Source: Byssothecium circinans
Lineage: Eukaryota; Ascomycota; Dothideomycetes; Pleosporales; Massarinaceae
DNA: 64,000 nucleotides
Reading direction: 5' to 3'
NCBI GenBank assembly: GCA_010015675.1
Contig: ML976997.1
Coordinates: 512,457-576,456, forward strand
Part shown: positions 33,069 to 42,596 of the stretch, one piece after another
How positions within the stretch are numbered: position 1 is the stretch's first letter
Layout: each line of letters begins with the position of its first letter
Notes under the pieces: generated by a model
Told to the model about the DNA's origin: nothing
Seen by the model: only the letters and a program-made list of their open reading frames with translations
Databases searched by the model: none
Translations under genes and position numbers: made by a program

Positions 33069-34779
33069 ATGGCCAACCGCAACGCTCCGCTCTCCTTTGG
33101 CCCCGACCCCGTCACTGCGCCAAATGCACACACTGCCTATGTTAACGCGACACAAGGCCTCATGCACCGCCCTCCGTAGAACGCCGAATCCACCTTCGGC
33201 GTCACCAATGTTCCCCTCCCCGTACTCTACGTGATCGACGAGTATATATTCAGGAATCAATCTTGGGCAGGGCTGGAACAGGGTTACAACCTTCGCGGAG
33301 GCAAAGCATCTAGCGCGCGACCGGATGCGGCAATGACAAGCATGCTGCGGAGGCACAGCCCGGCCTGGTTCATGCACTTTCGCGTTGTTTTCCCTTGGAA
33401 GCTCCTGACGTTGGCCCAGCGGAGACAGTTCAGGAACCAAGGTCTCGGTGAGGGGAATTTCCCTTGTGTGCCACCGTTGGTCTTCACTCCAGCCCCTGGG
33501 GTTATACCTCCGCTGGTGCAGAATGCGGCTCCCGTGCCTCCCACCGTCCCGGTGGTTCAGCAGGGTCCATTGGTCGCTCATTCTGCACAGGCTCCCGTTA
33601 TCGGCTTACGGGTTCCTCGGAAGGCGATAGCTGCTCCGTCTAGCCCACAGGACCGAAGCGGAAAAGAGGCCGCAGACGACGCTACCGATGACAGGCCTAA
33701 CTATGAAGGAGCTCCAACACCGCTAGTCTCCCTTGGTGACTACGACGGCAACAAGGATGCGTTCAAGCCAAACGATGGAGATGCCAAAGCCTCGATCTTC
33801 AATGCCAAGCCAAATGCTGTGGGGTAAGTGAAACAGATGCCACGTCTATCGTATGATGTAAGTTAACAATGCTAGACTTCCAGTGGAGGAGTATATTCGA
33901 CAAGGTCTCCGCCACCAGTTCACAGTCTTTCCCCTACGCATCTCCGCCTTGGACCAAACCGGTCACCGTGTCATCGCCCTGGCCAGATTTGCACCGGCCG
34001 AACATCGCGTTGGGAGTACGGACCTCGAAACCTTAACCATCTTCGAGCACACAATGTGCCCCCGCCCACAAGGCCAATTGCCAGGCTCTATTTACGTCTA
34101 CAATCCGACTGCAACAAACGGGTCACCGGTCACCGTCACCCCCATTCTTTGGACTGCCAACCGTCTGTGGGAGCAGCTTCTACACGCAGCCGCGTTGCGA
34201 TCGACCGATTCCCATGATCTCGTTCTCGACTCCTTGAACCAATTTGTCGACCAGCTCATAAAGGATGGCGGATCATTCATCCACTTGATGCCTAGGTCCA
34301 GACTTCTGCGGCTGTTCATCCAGCTTGATCAGGCCGAGGACCGTGGCACCATCTTCTGGCTGCTGGATATTATCACTCTTAGCACTGCCAAATTTTTGAA
34401 CGAGCCCGAGCCACCATATGAGGATGGCTTGAATCAATTCTCTCATTACCTAGTCATCAAGTATAGGTACTCATACGTGGGCGCTTGCCTAGGATACAGA
34501 GGGCATTGGGCATTCTGTGCGAGGTACCATGCGCATGGTAGCGAGTTATGCTATACTCGGCTGCAAGAGATGGTTTCACCTGAGCTCCAAGCCAGACAAT
34601 TGTATACTGCCGCCATTCAAAAGATTATTCGAGATGGTATGGCTACACCGGGGGGGATTCAGGCACTGGGGAATGAAAAGGAAGTGATCTTGAACGAGCT
34701 TGTTCGAGCGAGAGGTGATGAGGCCCATGAGGCAAGACTAGTCTATTTTCCGACAGCTCTGACACATGCCTTGCGTTAA
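33069..34779 (+). pseudogene. Cluster member 5: YIFRN-domain / CHHC gene with one in-frame TAG
   Basis: Exons 33069-33823 and 33876-34779, intron 33824-33875 (GTAAGT..CTAG), phase 2+1. The frame is open throughout except for TAG at codon 37 (33177-33179), after which the same frame continues with the helical domain (VLYVIDEYIFRNQSW ... SPAWFMHFR). The linker is Pro/Val-rich, followed by VTVTPILWTANRLW and the motif Cys466-x3-His470-x-His472-x4-Cys477. Everything after the stop looks intact and constrained, so the stop is either a very recent nonsense mutation (CAG to TAG fits RIP), a removed microexon-intron, readthrough, or a sequence error. A 39-nt splice (33141-33179) would remove it in frame, but it is shorter than the other introns and its donor is weak. 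Called pseudogene with reserve. Confidence 0.65.
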
Positions 34780-35028
34780 GCTTCCTGCTAAGCATCCTGG
34801 ACTCTATCCAATGCGTTGTTATCCTGGACAGAACAGTTGCTTCTCGCTTATTGGTAGCGCTGCATCCTTATGTATGCACAATTAAAACTTCTAGTGCCCA
34901 GTCATTGCTAATTTAACTCTGTCGTCCCCTAGTATGAACGGATCTGTTGTTTCTTAGTGTTACTTGTTGCCCTCCGCCTCCACCCCCCCTTTTTTTTATC
35001 GATACAATAAAGGCTTCTCAAGACCTCT

Positions 35029-35140
35029 CACGTGACCAAACTCGTTGTGAAGCTAGATATTAGCAATAGCCGCTACAAACTTGGCCTTCGTGGCCCTCTA
35101 CCAGAGTTCTGAAAACTCATGATGGCCACAACTCTAGGTA
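35029..35140. repeat. Dispersed repeat, copy B
   Basis: Diverged copy of 25253-25375. Differences are mostly C/T and G/A, as expected after RIP or ordinary decay. Confidence 0.7.
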
Positions 35141-36204
35141 AGTGACCCTGCTCAAGAGATAAGCATTAGAAGAAAAGCAACATCAACACTAGAGCGGGGG
35201 GTATTGAACTCACACTCGTGCAATATTCGAGATAGAGGATCCTATTCGACTAGCTCGGTCGAGGTCACAAGAGTTGACTCATTTGAGCCTGAAGCACCAT
35301 CTGTAAACCCCTCTCTAAGCCTTTTAGGCGGTCCCTCAGCGGCATTCGCCCGTTAAAATCCTGTGCAAGTGGCGGAGTCGGCTCAGCCTCTAGCTTATTC
35401 AAAGAGGCAGATTGATATTGTTCCACCACGCTGGGCCTTTTGAGTGGCCTTGAATTGTCATTTGCTGGCTCTGCTAGTTGCGTAAAGGCAGCATTTTAGC
35501 CTTAGCAAACCAGCCCGTTAGAAAGTCCCGAAATAACTGCTCATCTTCAGCGTCTATCTCAAGAAGAATAACTCTGTTGATGTCGCTGCGGTATAGATGC
35601 TGTACGAGCTTTTGACTGTGACGAATCCTGCAACGTATTCGAGGATCTGTTCTAACTGTAATTCGGAAAGTTCAAGGAGCAGTTGAATGGTATATACCAA
35701 TCCGCTAAAGTCAAAGGCGCTGTATTTGAGCTTTTTTGCAGACGCTCACTCCTTATTGCGAAACGGTCCCTCATACGTAAACCTGATCATGTGCATTATC
35801 TCGTTGCTAAGATGCCTGTTTAATATTTGAGCAGCTAACACTAATGTTTTCTAGTCAGTCGCCTACGCTCAAAGCCTTGTTAATTGTTCGAGAATACATC
35901 CAGACATTGGTCGTCGTTGGTCTGAATATCTTCGCTGATCCTAATAAGCTGAAGTTGAAATTGCCGCTAGAATAAAAGCATGGTAGTGGTGTACCAATAA
36001 CGGCAGCGCGACTGAATTATTTTTAGGGGGCGAGATAGGGCATTTCGCCAGTGGGAATCTTAATATAGACTAGCGTACCTTAGCCTGCTACCTAATACAA
36101 AAACGCCGTCGGTGTGTTATAGTCCGTGCATTGAGGGGTTTCTCGTCCTAGTTGTTTGTTAGCTATAAGGGCCTCGGCGCTTAAGCTAACATACTCTTGC
36201 GCGT

Positions 36205-36408
36205 TTACCAATCATCATAGATGGATGCCTGGCGGATACGAGCTCTATTGAGAAACATGGTAGCAGGGCCGAATGTGAGGCACAGCGTACGGCACATTGT
36301 GCATTAGACGGGCCGGCTGATCTTGTTGACGACGATATATTAACGGTGGGAAGCCTCCAAAATTTCCCAGTCACTCTCCAGCAATCAACTTACAGAGTCC
36401 TCTTCGAT
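36205..36408 (+). pseudogene. Short coding remnant, family unknown
   Basis: An open stretch beginning RLPIIIDGCLADTSSIEK and ending at a TAG near 36411 has protein-like composition, but no start and no neighbouring frame that continues it. It is probably part of the same decayed block as 36607-37020. Confidence 0.3.
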
Positions 36409-36606
36409 CTTTAGCTCGTTCATTTCCACCTCTGAACACTACTGTTCCTTCCGCTTCTGTCGGCGAGTTCAGTATCCCAGCAATAAGCAAAGCCATTATT
36501 CAATTAGGGAACCAGCTTCGTAATGTAATCACACCATGCATGTTAACAAGGATCTATTCTAACATATCCAAAAGAATGTCTAGCTATCCCCTTTTCATCG
36601 TGACTT

Positions 36607-37020
36607 ATGATCGCGGTAAGCGCTAGGATAACTCTACTAAGAAGAAACTGTTCTATTGGGCCCTTCTTCCTTAAGACTAGGAGCGCCGCAGGTGAAGGCC
36701 TTACATTTCAGCTTCGAGGAATGCCAGGAGCCTTTTATTATTTGGGGGAAGAGAGGGTGAACATCAACTCGTCTAGAAGCAAGAATGGAGAGCTCAAAAT
36801 TAGGGCTATTCCTATAAGCAAGTACGACCGCTTTAAGCAGCTTTTAGCAGCTGCGCCTATCGACAATGTTGAATCTTCGAATTGGAACTGTCAAGACTAG
36901 AGCTTGAGCGTCTTAGATTAGCTCCAGCAGGAGGGATTTATTAAGGAGCAGTATAAGAACAACGTTATTAAGTATTAGCTTCGCGAGGATAAGTAGTTCG
37001 AATAACCAGGAGTGTGGATA
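36607..37020 (+). pseudogene. RIP-inactivated gene fragment (NWNCQDW-type fungal family)
   Basis: From 36607 a 97-codon open stretch ends in SSNWNCQD. The same frame then continues past TAG codons at 36898 and 36919 and others, keeping sensible residues between them (SLSVLD, LQQEGFIKEQYKNN, LREDK). In related uncharacterised fungal proteins, as I recall them, NWNCQ is followed by Trp, so several of these TAGs are best read as former TGG codons. That pattern is the hallmark of C-to-T change at CpA on the other strand. The original function is unknown. Confidence 0.6.
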
Positions 37021-38289
37021 ATGCTTAGGTAAAAGGGCTTTTTAGTTTAGAATTGCTAGAGAATACGCTTAATTCATAGTTTAGACGGATAAGGATCTAA
37101 GACTTTCCCTACAAGTACTTTCCACCACTACATGTACCTATTTTTAAATAATAATTTAGTAAACTTTTAATATGCTGGCCACTAGCTAGCTATCTCCTAA
37201 TTAATAATTCTAGTAATCTTTCTAGTGGATGGCTCAACGAGAATATAATCCCTACATAGGTCTGCGTGGTTAAATATAATGTCGTAGTCGTCTACTAGTT
37301 GTTAGCGATAAGATATAGTAAGTTTAGGATGAGGACACCATGTGACGGGCGCGACAAAGATATTATGCAATTCAGACACAGAGGTGAATGGACCGCAGGG
37401 AAGACCGTTGTTCAGATGATGATCGTACGCTGGTCCGCTAATACAAGATCTAATATAGCTAGGCTCTGGACGCTGGATAGCCCGTAGTTTATTAAGGTAG
37501 TTAGAGAGATCTCGTTGCGTCGTTACTTACGCTTCTTCACTCATGTTCGTCCAAGTATTGGTCAGAGACAACCCTGGAATAAGGACTATAGAAAACTAAC
37601 TACCACTCTCCTTAACCTGGGATTTGATCACCGCAGGCACAGGGATCAATGTATTGCGCTGAATGAAGAAGATAGTATCTACTTCTCTCTGGACTTCATG
37701 ACGCGTTCCGTACTTGATAAAGATAAAATTGTTGTACTTTTGAGCCCGCTTAGCTAAGGGCTGAGTGGCGCGACCGGAAAACGCAGCTGGTGTGCCTAAC
37801 ATGGCTGGCGTTGGGTATGAGTAGCCGTGACGGGTCTCGGTGTAAGTTCGAAAGTTGAACAATCGTGCGGTGTGGATGTAGAGGGCATAAGGGTAAGGAA
37901 AACGTATGCTAGGTTGCCAAAGCTACGTTTATTTGATCGCATACTTGGCCTAATCGGGAATGGCAAAGATCTAACCGAATGTAGCTAGTAGACTAGGAAG
38001 CGCCACGCTTAGGCCAGTTTAGGTTACAAGCCAAGAACACTGCATACAAAAAATCCAATGCAGCAAAAGAATTTGCCAAAAACATACCTACAACAGCAAG
38101 GATTAACCTTGTACACAAGAGTAGTATAATCTCCTAGCTAGTCCTCTGCATCGCTAGCGCCTACGTTAAAATACCAAAATTCCGGTCAGACTCTCGCCGC
38201 GAGGCGCAACAGCAGCAACCGGTACACCAGCTTCGGCATCTCCCCTTTCGCGAAAACCAGGCGGCGGCGATTCTTGCAAATTATCGTCA

Positions 38290-40080
38290 TCGCTAACGTC
38301 GAAAAGCCAACATGGTCGGACGGTCGTTGTACAGTAGTCCGATGCCCTCAAACTCGTGCTCCGCGTCGTGGATGCTCGATTGGCGACTGAAGCACTTGAA
38401 GCAGAACGAGATGCACTTTTCATTGTATACCCCGAATTTCCTGCATATGCCAGGGTCATCGTCATCGTCATCGTCAGCGTCAGGTTCAAGCAAGTCAGGC
38501 ATGTCCAAAACTGGTTATGCAAGTCAAAAGGCGTGGGAATAGAACTGACAACAAAGCAACTGTTCGCATGTGGCGCCTTTCAGAGTCGCCGGCTTCAACC
38601 TCGTGGAACGTCTTGTCCCACTCCTCTTCAGTCTCTTGATCGGGTCTAAATAACTCTTGTGCGTTCCCTAGGTTCGAGTAAGTTGCATGTCTTCCTCTTG
38701 GAGTGTGCGACCGACCGGAGCAGTTCGGGAGCTTTCAATGGCGACCCCACTCTTCTTTCGTGTTGGAGCCGGAGCCTCGAGCCCACATGTCAGCGTTTCG
38801 TTCAAGTAGCCCCTTCACGGTGAGGACGGAGCCGGAGCGCGCCGCCCACATCAACGGCGTCCACTTGTCGTAGTCTGCCTCGTTAATGTCAATGTTCTTG
38901 AATGTGTCCATTAGGTACTGGAAACAGTCCCTGTACGTCGCTGATGCAGCGAAGTGGATTGGCATGCGGCCCATGGTGTCTTTCACATCTATCTTAGCGC
39001 CGGCCCTAATGAGGACCTTGATGGCGTCGTCCCACAATGACGCGCATGCGACATGCACAGCGCGGCGCGGCGCGGCGACCCTGGCTGTCGGAAACCTCTA
39101 GCTGGGCATTGCGCCGGATGCGCTACTTTAGGAGCTGGGTGCCAGCAGAATTGTTGGTTCTGGCCAAATTTGCAGCGCGGATGATCGGGTAGGTAGCCGA
39201 ACGGGACTCCACCAGCTTTTGTTAATTGGTACTCTGGCTTCGTCAACCAAGTAGACTACCGCGCCATGGGCTTCAGTTTCGCGTGGTCTTGGACGCCCAA
39301 CGCCGTATGTATACAGCAATGACTCGCCGTACTCCGGATCGACCGTCTCGAGCTCCGCACCCGATCCTACAAGCATCTTGGCCATCCTCAAGTCGGCCTT
39401 GCTGACGGCTAGATGAAGGATGCTGCCGAAGCGGGGATTACATCTGTTTACGCCGGCACCTTGCAACGCTCTCGTTGCCGTTGCCGACGGCAACTGAGAG
39501 GGGACCGTGTCCGTCCCGGTCTTGAAAATCAAACGAAGCATTGGCTTCCACGAGTAGCTGGACTACGGAGAGGGGGGTCTTCCCCCGAATACCATGAAGC
39601 CGAGTTCGGCCCGGGTCGTCGACTTGATCTAAGTAAACGCTGGAGGGTACAGAGAGCGGCAGTCGCGGACGGGGCCTGCCACCACATTCTTCAAATCAGA
39701 TTCCGTCCGCAGCAGTAGCAGTATATCTCCCGCATCATTCCCGTTCCTGTTTTTTAATGTTGGGATCGCCCCGCCTTTGAGAAGAGCCTTGACACATTTG
39801 GCAGTTAAGCTAAAAGTAACGTAGGCATGTTCCCGCTATGGTGCTCTTGGCCTTGGCGACTGCTCCCTCTGCGCTTTCCACGAGTCCTTCTTCAGGTGCG
39901 TGGTAGAACGAATTGTGGCTAAATTTGACATCGCCGTCCTTCACCGTGATTATTCCGCCAAAAGCCTCTTCTATCTTAGCCACAGTGCCTTGCACGTCAA
40001 GGTCCTCAAATCGCTCCGCCGCATGTTCAACCCAATGGAAAACGGTCTCGCCTCGTGTACGGAGCGCGGGAGCCAAACAG
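38290..40080 (-). pseudogene. Remnant of an NLR-like gene: winged-helix end, ankyrin repeats, ZZ-like Cys motif
   Basis: Read on the minus strand, three pieces occur in the order expected for a fungal NACHT-ankyrin protein. 40076-39810 resembles the segment after a NACHT domain (AFGGIITVKDGDVKFSHNSF, then STIAGTCLRYF). 39541-38735 carries ankyrin-like repeats (FGSILHLAVSKADLRMAKML; GRMPIHFAASATYRDCFQYL; KWTPLMWAARSG), interrupted in the same frame by TAA at 39130 and TAG at 39100. 38508-38293 has a C/H-rich end (CISFCFKCFSRQSSIHDAEH) like a ZZ-type finger. The pieces use three frames, and no NTP-binding P-loop remains in the window. Introns could explain some frame changes but not the two in-frame stops. 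Known relatives act in non-self recognition; this copy is probably dead. Confidence 0.5.
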
Positions 40081-40730
40081 GAGATAAAAACCTTATACCA
40101 CGTTCTCTACCGTTGCCAACGGGCGACAAAACGACGATTTTTTTCCCGCGATTTCGGATCTCGGCGTTCCCTCGATGATGGATAGATACCGAGCCGGGTG
40201 AGAGAATGACGCGTCCCAAACGTATTACGGCACATCGATTGCATTGCTCGAGCAAACTCTCCCTCTGCTGCAGCATGAAATCTTCGTAGATTGGGCGGCG
40301 CTTGGGTTATCAGGGGATCCAAGCCCGATCGATCGTAGCTCTTCGGTCAAGCTGGTCTTTCGAGCGGGCGAAGCGCAGGGCTGTCGTTGAGGTAGGTTGA
40401 TGCGCGCTTCTTCGATAGGGAAGAAAGAATGCAACACCTAGGTCCTCCTCCGAACTAGACAGGATAGGACAATACGGTATTCGGTGTCCCTGTAGCTCTC
40501 TCTGCTCCTCTAGCACACGATGCAGAAACCAAAGGTGCAGGATAGATACCTATTGGATAGGTCCCACATTAAGTTCGCAAAAGCATAAACGCGCGCGTCA
40601 ACGAGGGTCTGTATCCTCCTATGCTCTGCTCGGCCATGCGATGTACACTTTCATGTCGTTCTTTGTATCAACATAGAAGAATCTCTAATTAACTCTTTAC
40701 CCATCTAGACTGACTGGCTACGAACTGGTC
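40081..40730. other. Intergenic, no gene supported
   Basis: Between the NLR remnant and the 3' end of the S33 hydrolase. Overlapping short open frames occur on the minus strand (40437-39971), but none has a recognisable domain. It may hold the decayed 5' part of the NLR-like gene. Confidence 0.5.
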
Positions 40731-42496
40731 TCAGAAATGAAGGTCCGACAGGCCGGCCTTTTGGATATTTTCCTGCAGCGTGCCGTTCAGCATCACGCCG
40801 AAGGGCGCGCTTTCAGTGGCGCAGAAATTGTCCTGGCCCGGTAGCTGTGTGCTCTGGAAGTAGGCGCGTACCTTCGCGAAGGCACACTGGTTGTTGGTCA
40901 GCGCGGTGACGTGCTGGGGACGCGGTTAGCAGTGGTTCTCGAAAGATGAAGCGGTGGCAACCTACTCCCATGGCGTCGACGGTGAGGATCTGCGCATTTT
41001 TGTATTTTGGAGCGCCTGAGCGTGAACTGGGTGTGGTTAGCATAGCGTCATACAGCACAACGGCGTGGCCACCTCTGTGCGCGCGGAAATTCGTACTTTT
41101 CAATCGGAGTTACTGGGTCGTAGGTATTGCTCACGAAGAGCATTGGTGTAGCAGTGTCACCCCCAAACGGGCCTGTGAAGATGTTGGTCTTGATCTTCCA
41201 CCCAGTACACCCGAGCGAGTTCTTCATCCAGAGTTCGCCGATGATGCTCTGAGCCTTGAGGCTCTGGATTTGCGGCTGCAATTCCTCTAGAGTCCGTCCA
41301 TAGTACATATTATTCTGATCAGAGCAGGCCACGGCTAAGGTATATTCCCCAAGCACCTGGCCCGCCGGCCCGGGGTCCCCCGTTGACGCTATGAGCTGCT
41401 GCGTCCACTGCTTGAGCATGCCCGAGTCGAGCATGCTTGAGTCGAGCGCGGCCTCGAGGCCGACGAGGACCTGCGAGAAGTTTTCAAAGCTCGCCAGCGG
41501 CGTGTAGGCGGCACCCAGGGCGGTGGACTTGAGCGTGAGCAGGGCCTTGGCGATATCGGTGGAGTTGCTCCAGTGGGCGGCCTCGGCACTGCGGGCGTCG
41601 AGCTGGGTGAACGACGCCTTGAAGCGCGCGAACGTGTCCTGCGCCGAGTTCCCTGTGGCGTACGGGCACCGTGAGGGGGCCGCGCTGCAGTAGATGAAGA
41701 ATAGTGCTAGGACGCCGTCCAGATGGTTGATGCTGTTGGTGATCCAGCCGCTTAGGTAGCTCTCTGGGCCAACGACGGCGTCAAGGACGGCGTTGCCCAC
41801 GCGTTCGGGGAACATGGACGCAAACGTCTGCCCGACCATGGTGCCATAGCTAATGCCGTAGAAGTTTAGTAGGCTGCTATTCTTAGCAGCGCTGCGGCCC
41901 TCAGGGGTGCGGGCGTAGGCGTCGGCGATAGAGACAAGGTCGCGCGCGACGACGGCCGTTGACATGTGCGGCCCAGCGGAGTCGGCGCCCGATCGCTGCG
42001 CGCACCGGTCGCCAATCTCTCTGCCGTACTCCAAGAAGCCGTCGTAGAAGCCGTTGCTGAGCCGCGGGACGGTATCACGCCGGGTACTATTCCCCGTACA
42101 GTCGAGCGCTGGCTCGCTGCGGAACATGCCGCGCGGGTCGAAGCTGACGATGTCCCAGTTAGAGCCAATAACGGCCTGCAAGGCGCTGCCGCTATCGCGC
42201 ACCAGGTCTACGCCTGAGCCGCCAGGGCCGCCTGGGATTGCCACGACCATGCCCTGGTAGGGCCCGTCCGTAGAGTTGCTGGCGGCTGCGTACTTCAGCA
42301 GCGGAACCGCCGCCCGGCCATGGCACTGGTTCTTGCATGTGTAGTCCAGCGGGACCTCGAGCTTCGCGCAGAAGAAGTTCGTCCCGCACGGGCTCCACTT
42401 CAGCTCTGCCGAGGGCGCAATAATAACGTCCTCGAAGGCCCAACTACCCTTCGTGGCGGCGGCGAGCGCGGCCGCGTAGTACTTTGTGGCGACCAT
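40731..42496 (-). CDS. Secreted S33 tripeptidyl-peptidase-like alpha/beta hydrolase
   Basis: Three exons on the minus strand: 42496-41097, 41026-40966 and 40913-40731; 1644 nt, 547 aa. Introns are 70 nt (GTACGA..CCCAG, branch CTAAC) and 52 nt (GTAGGT..CCCAG, branch CTAAC). The ATG at 42496 is chosen because a TATAAA lies 100 bases upstream and it begins an N-terminus that could serve as a signal peptide (MVATKYYAAALAAATKGSWA). Motifs of the TAP family: oxyanion loop IPGGPGGSGVD, nucleophile Ser216 in GISYG, Asp460 in NTYDPVTP, and His488 in DAMGHVT, reached only after both introns are spliced. Many Cys and N-glycosylation sites fit secretion. Expected to release short peptides from protein N-termini outside the cell. 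The exact cleavage (tripeptide or proline) cannot be read. Confidence 0.85.
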
Positions 42497-42590
42497 GGCG
42501 ACGGAAAAGACGCCTCGGAGTGGAACTGTAACGAACGTTGATAGAAAATAGAAATATGATATCCACAGAGGTGAGAAGGATGACGGCCCC

Positions 42591-42596
42591 TTTATA
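42591..42596 (-). promoter_or_regulatory. TATA box of the S33 hydrolase gene
   Basis: TATAAA on the minus strand 100 bases before the chosen ATG; it excludes the further upstream in-frame codons as the start. Confidence 0.5.

Larger units (their letters stand above)
34780..38289. other. AT-rich decayed region (probable RIP-affected repeats)
   Basis: About 3.5 kb with abundant TAG and TAA in all frames and only fragmentary coding signal. It contains the second copy of the dispersed repeat (35029-35140), a tRNA-like stretch (35190-35270), a protein fragment at about 36205-36408 (+) and the clear pseudogene at 36607-37020. No complete transposase, reverse transcriptase or terminal repeat was recognised. 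Confidence 0.6.

Noticed and set aside
34780..38289. Idea of a centromere or an intact transposon
   Set aside because: The AT-rich stretch is only about 3.5 kb, with gene fragments inside and no terminal repeats, transposase or reverse transcriptase motifs.
41866..42443. Several open frames overlapping the S33 hydrolase in other frames and on the opposite strand
   Set aside because: GC-rich coding sequence leaves open shadow frames; the catalytic motifs and spliced Asp/His identify the true frame.
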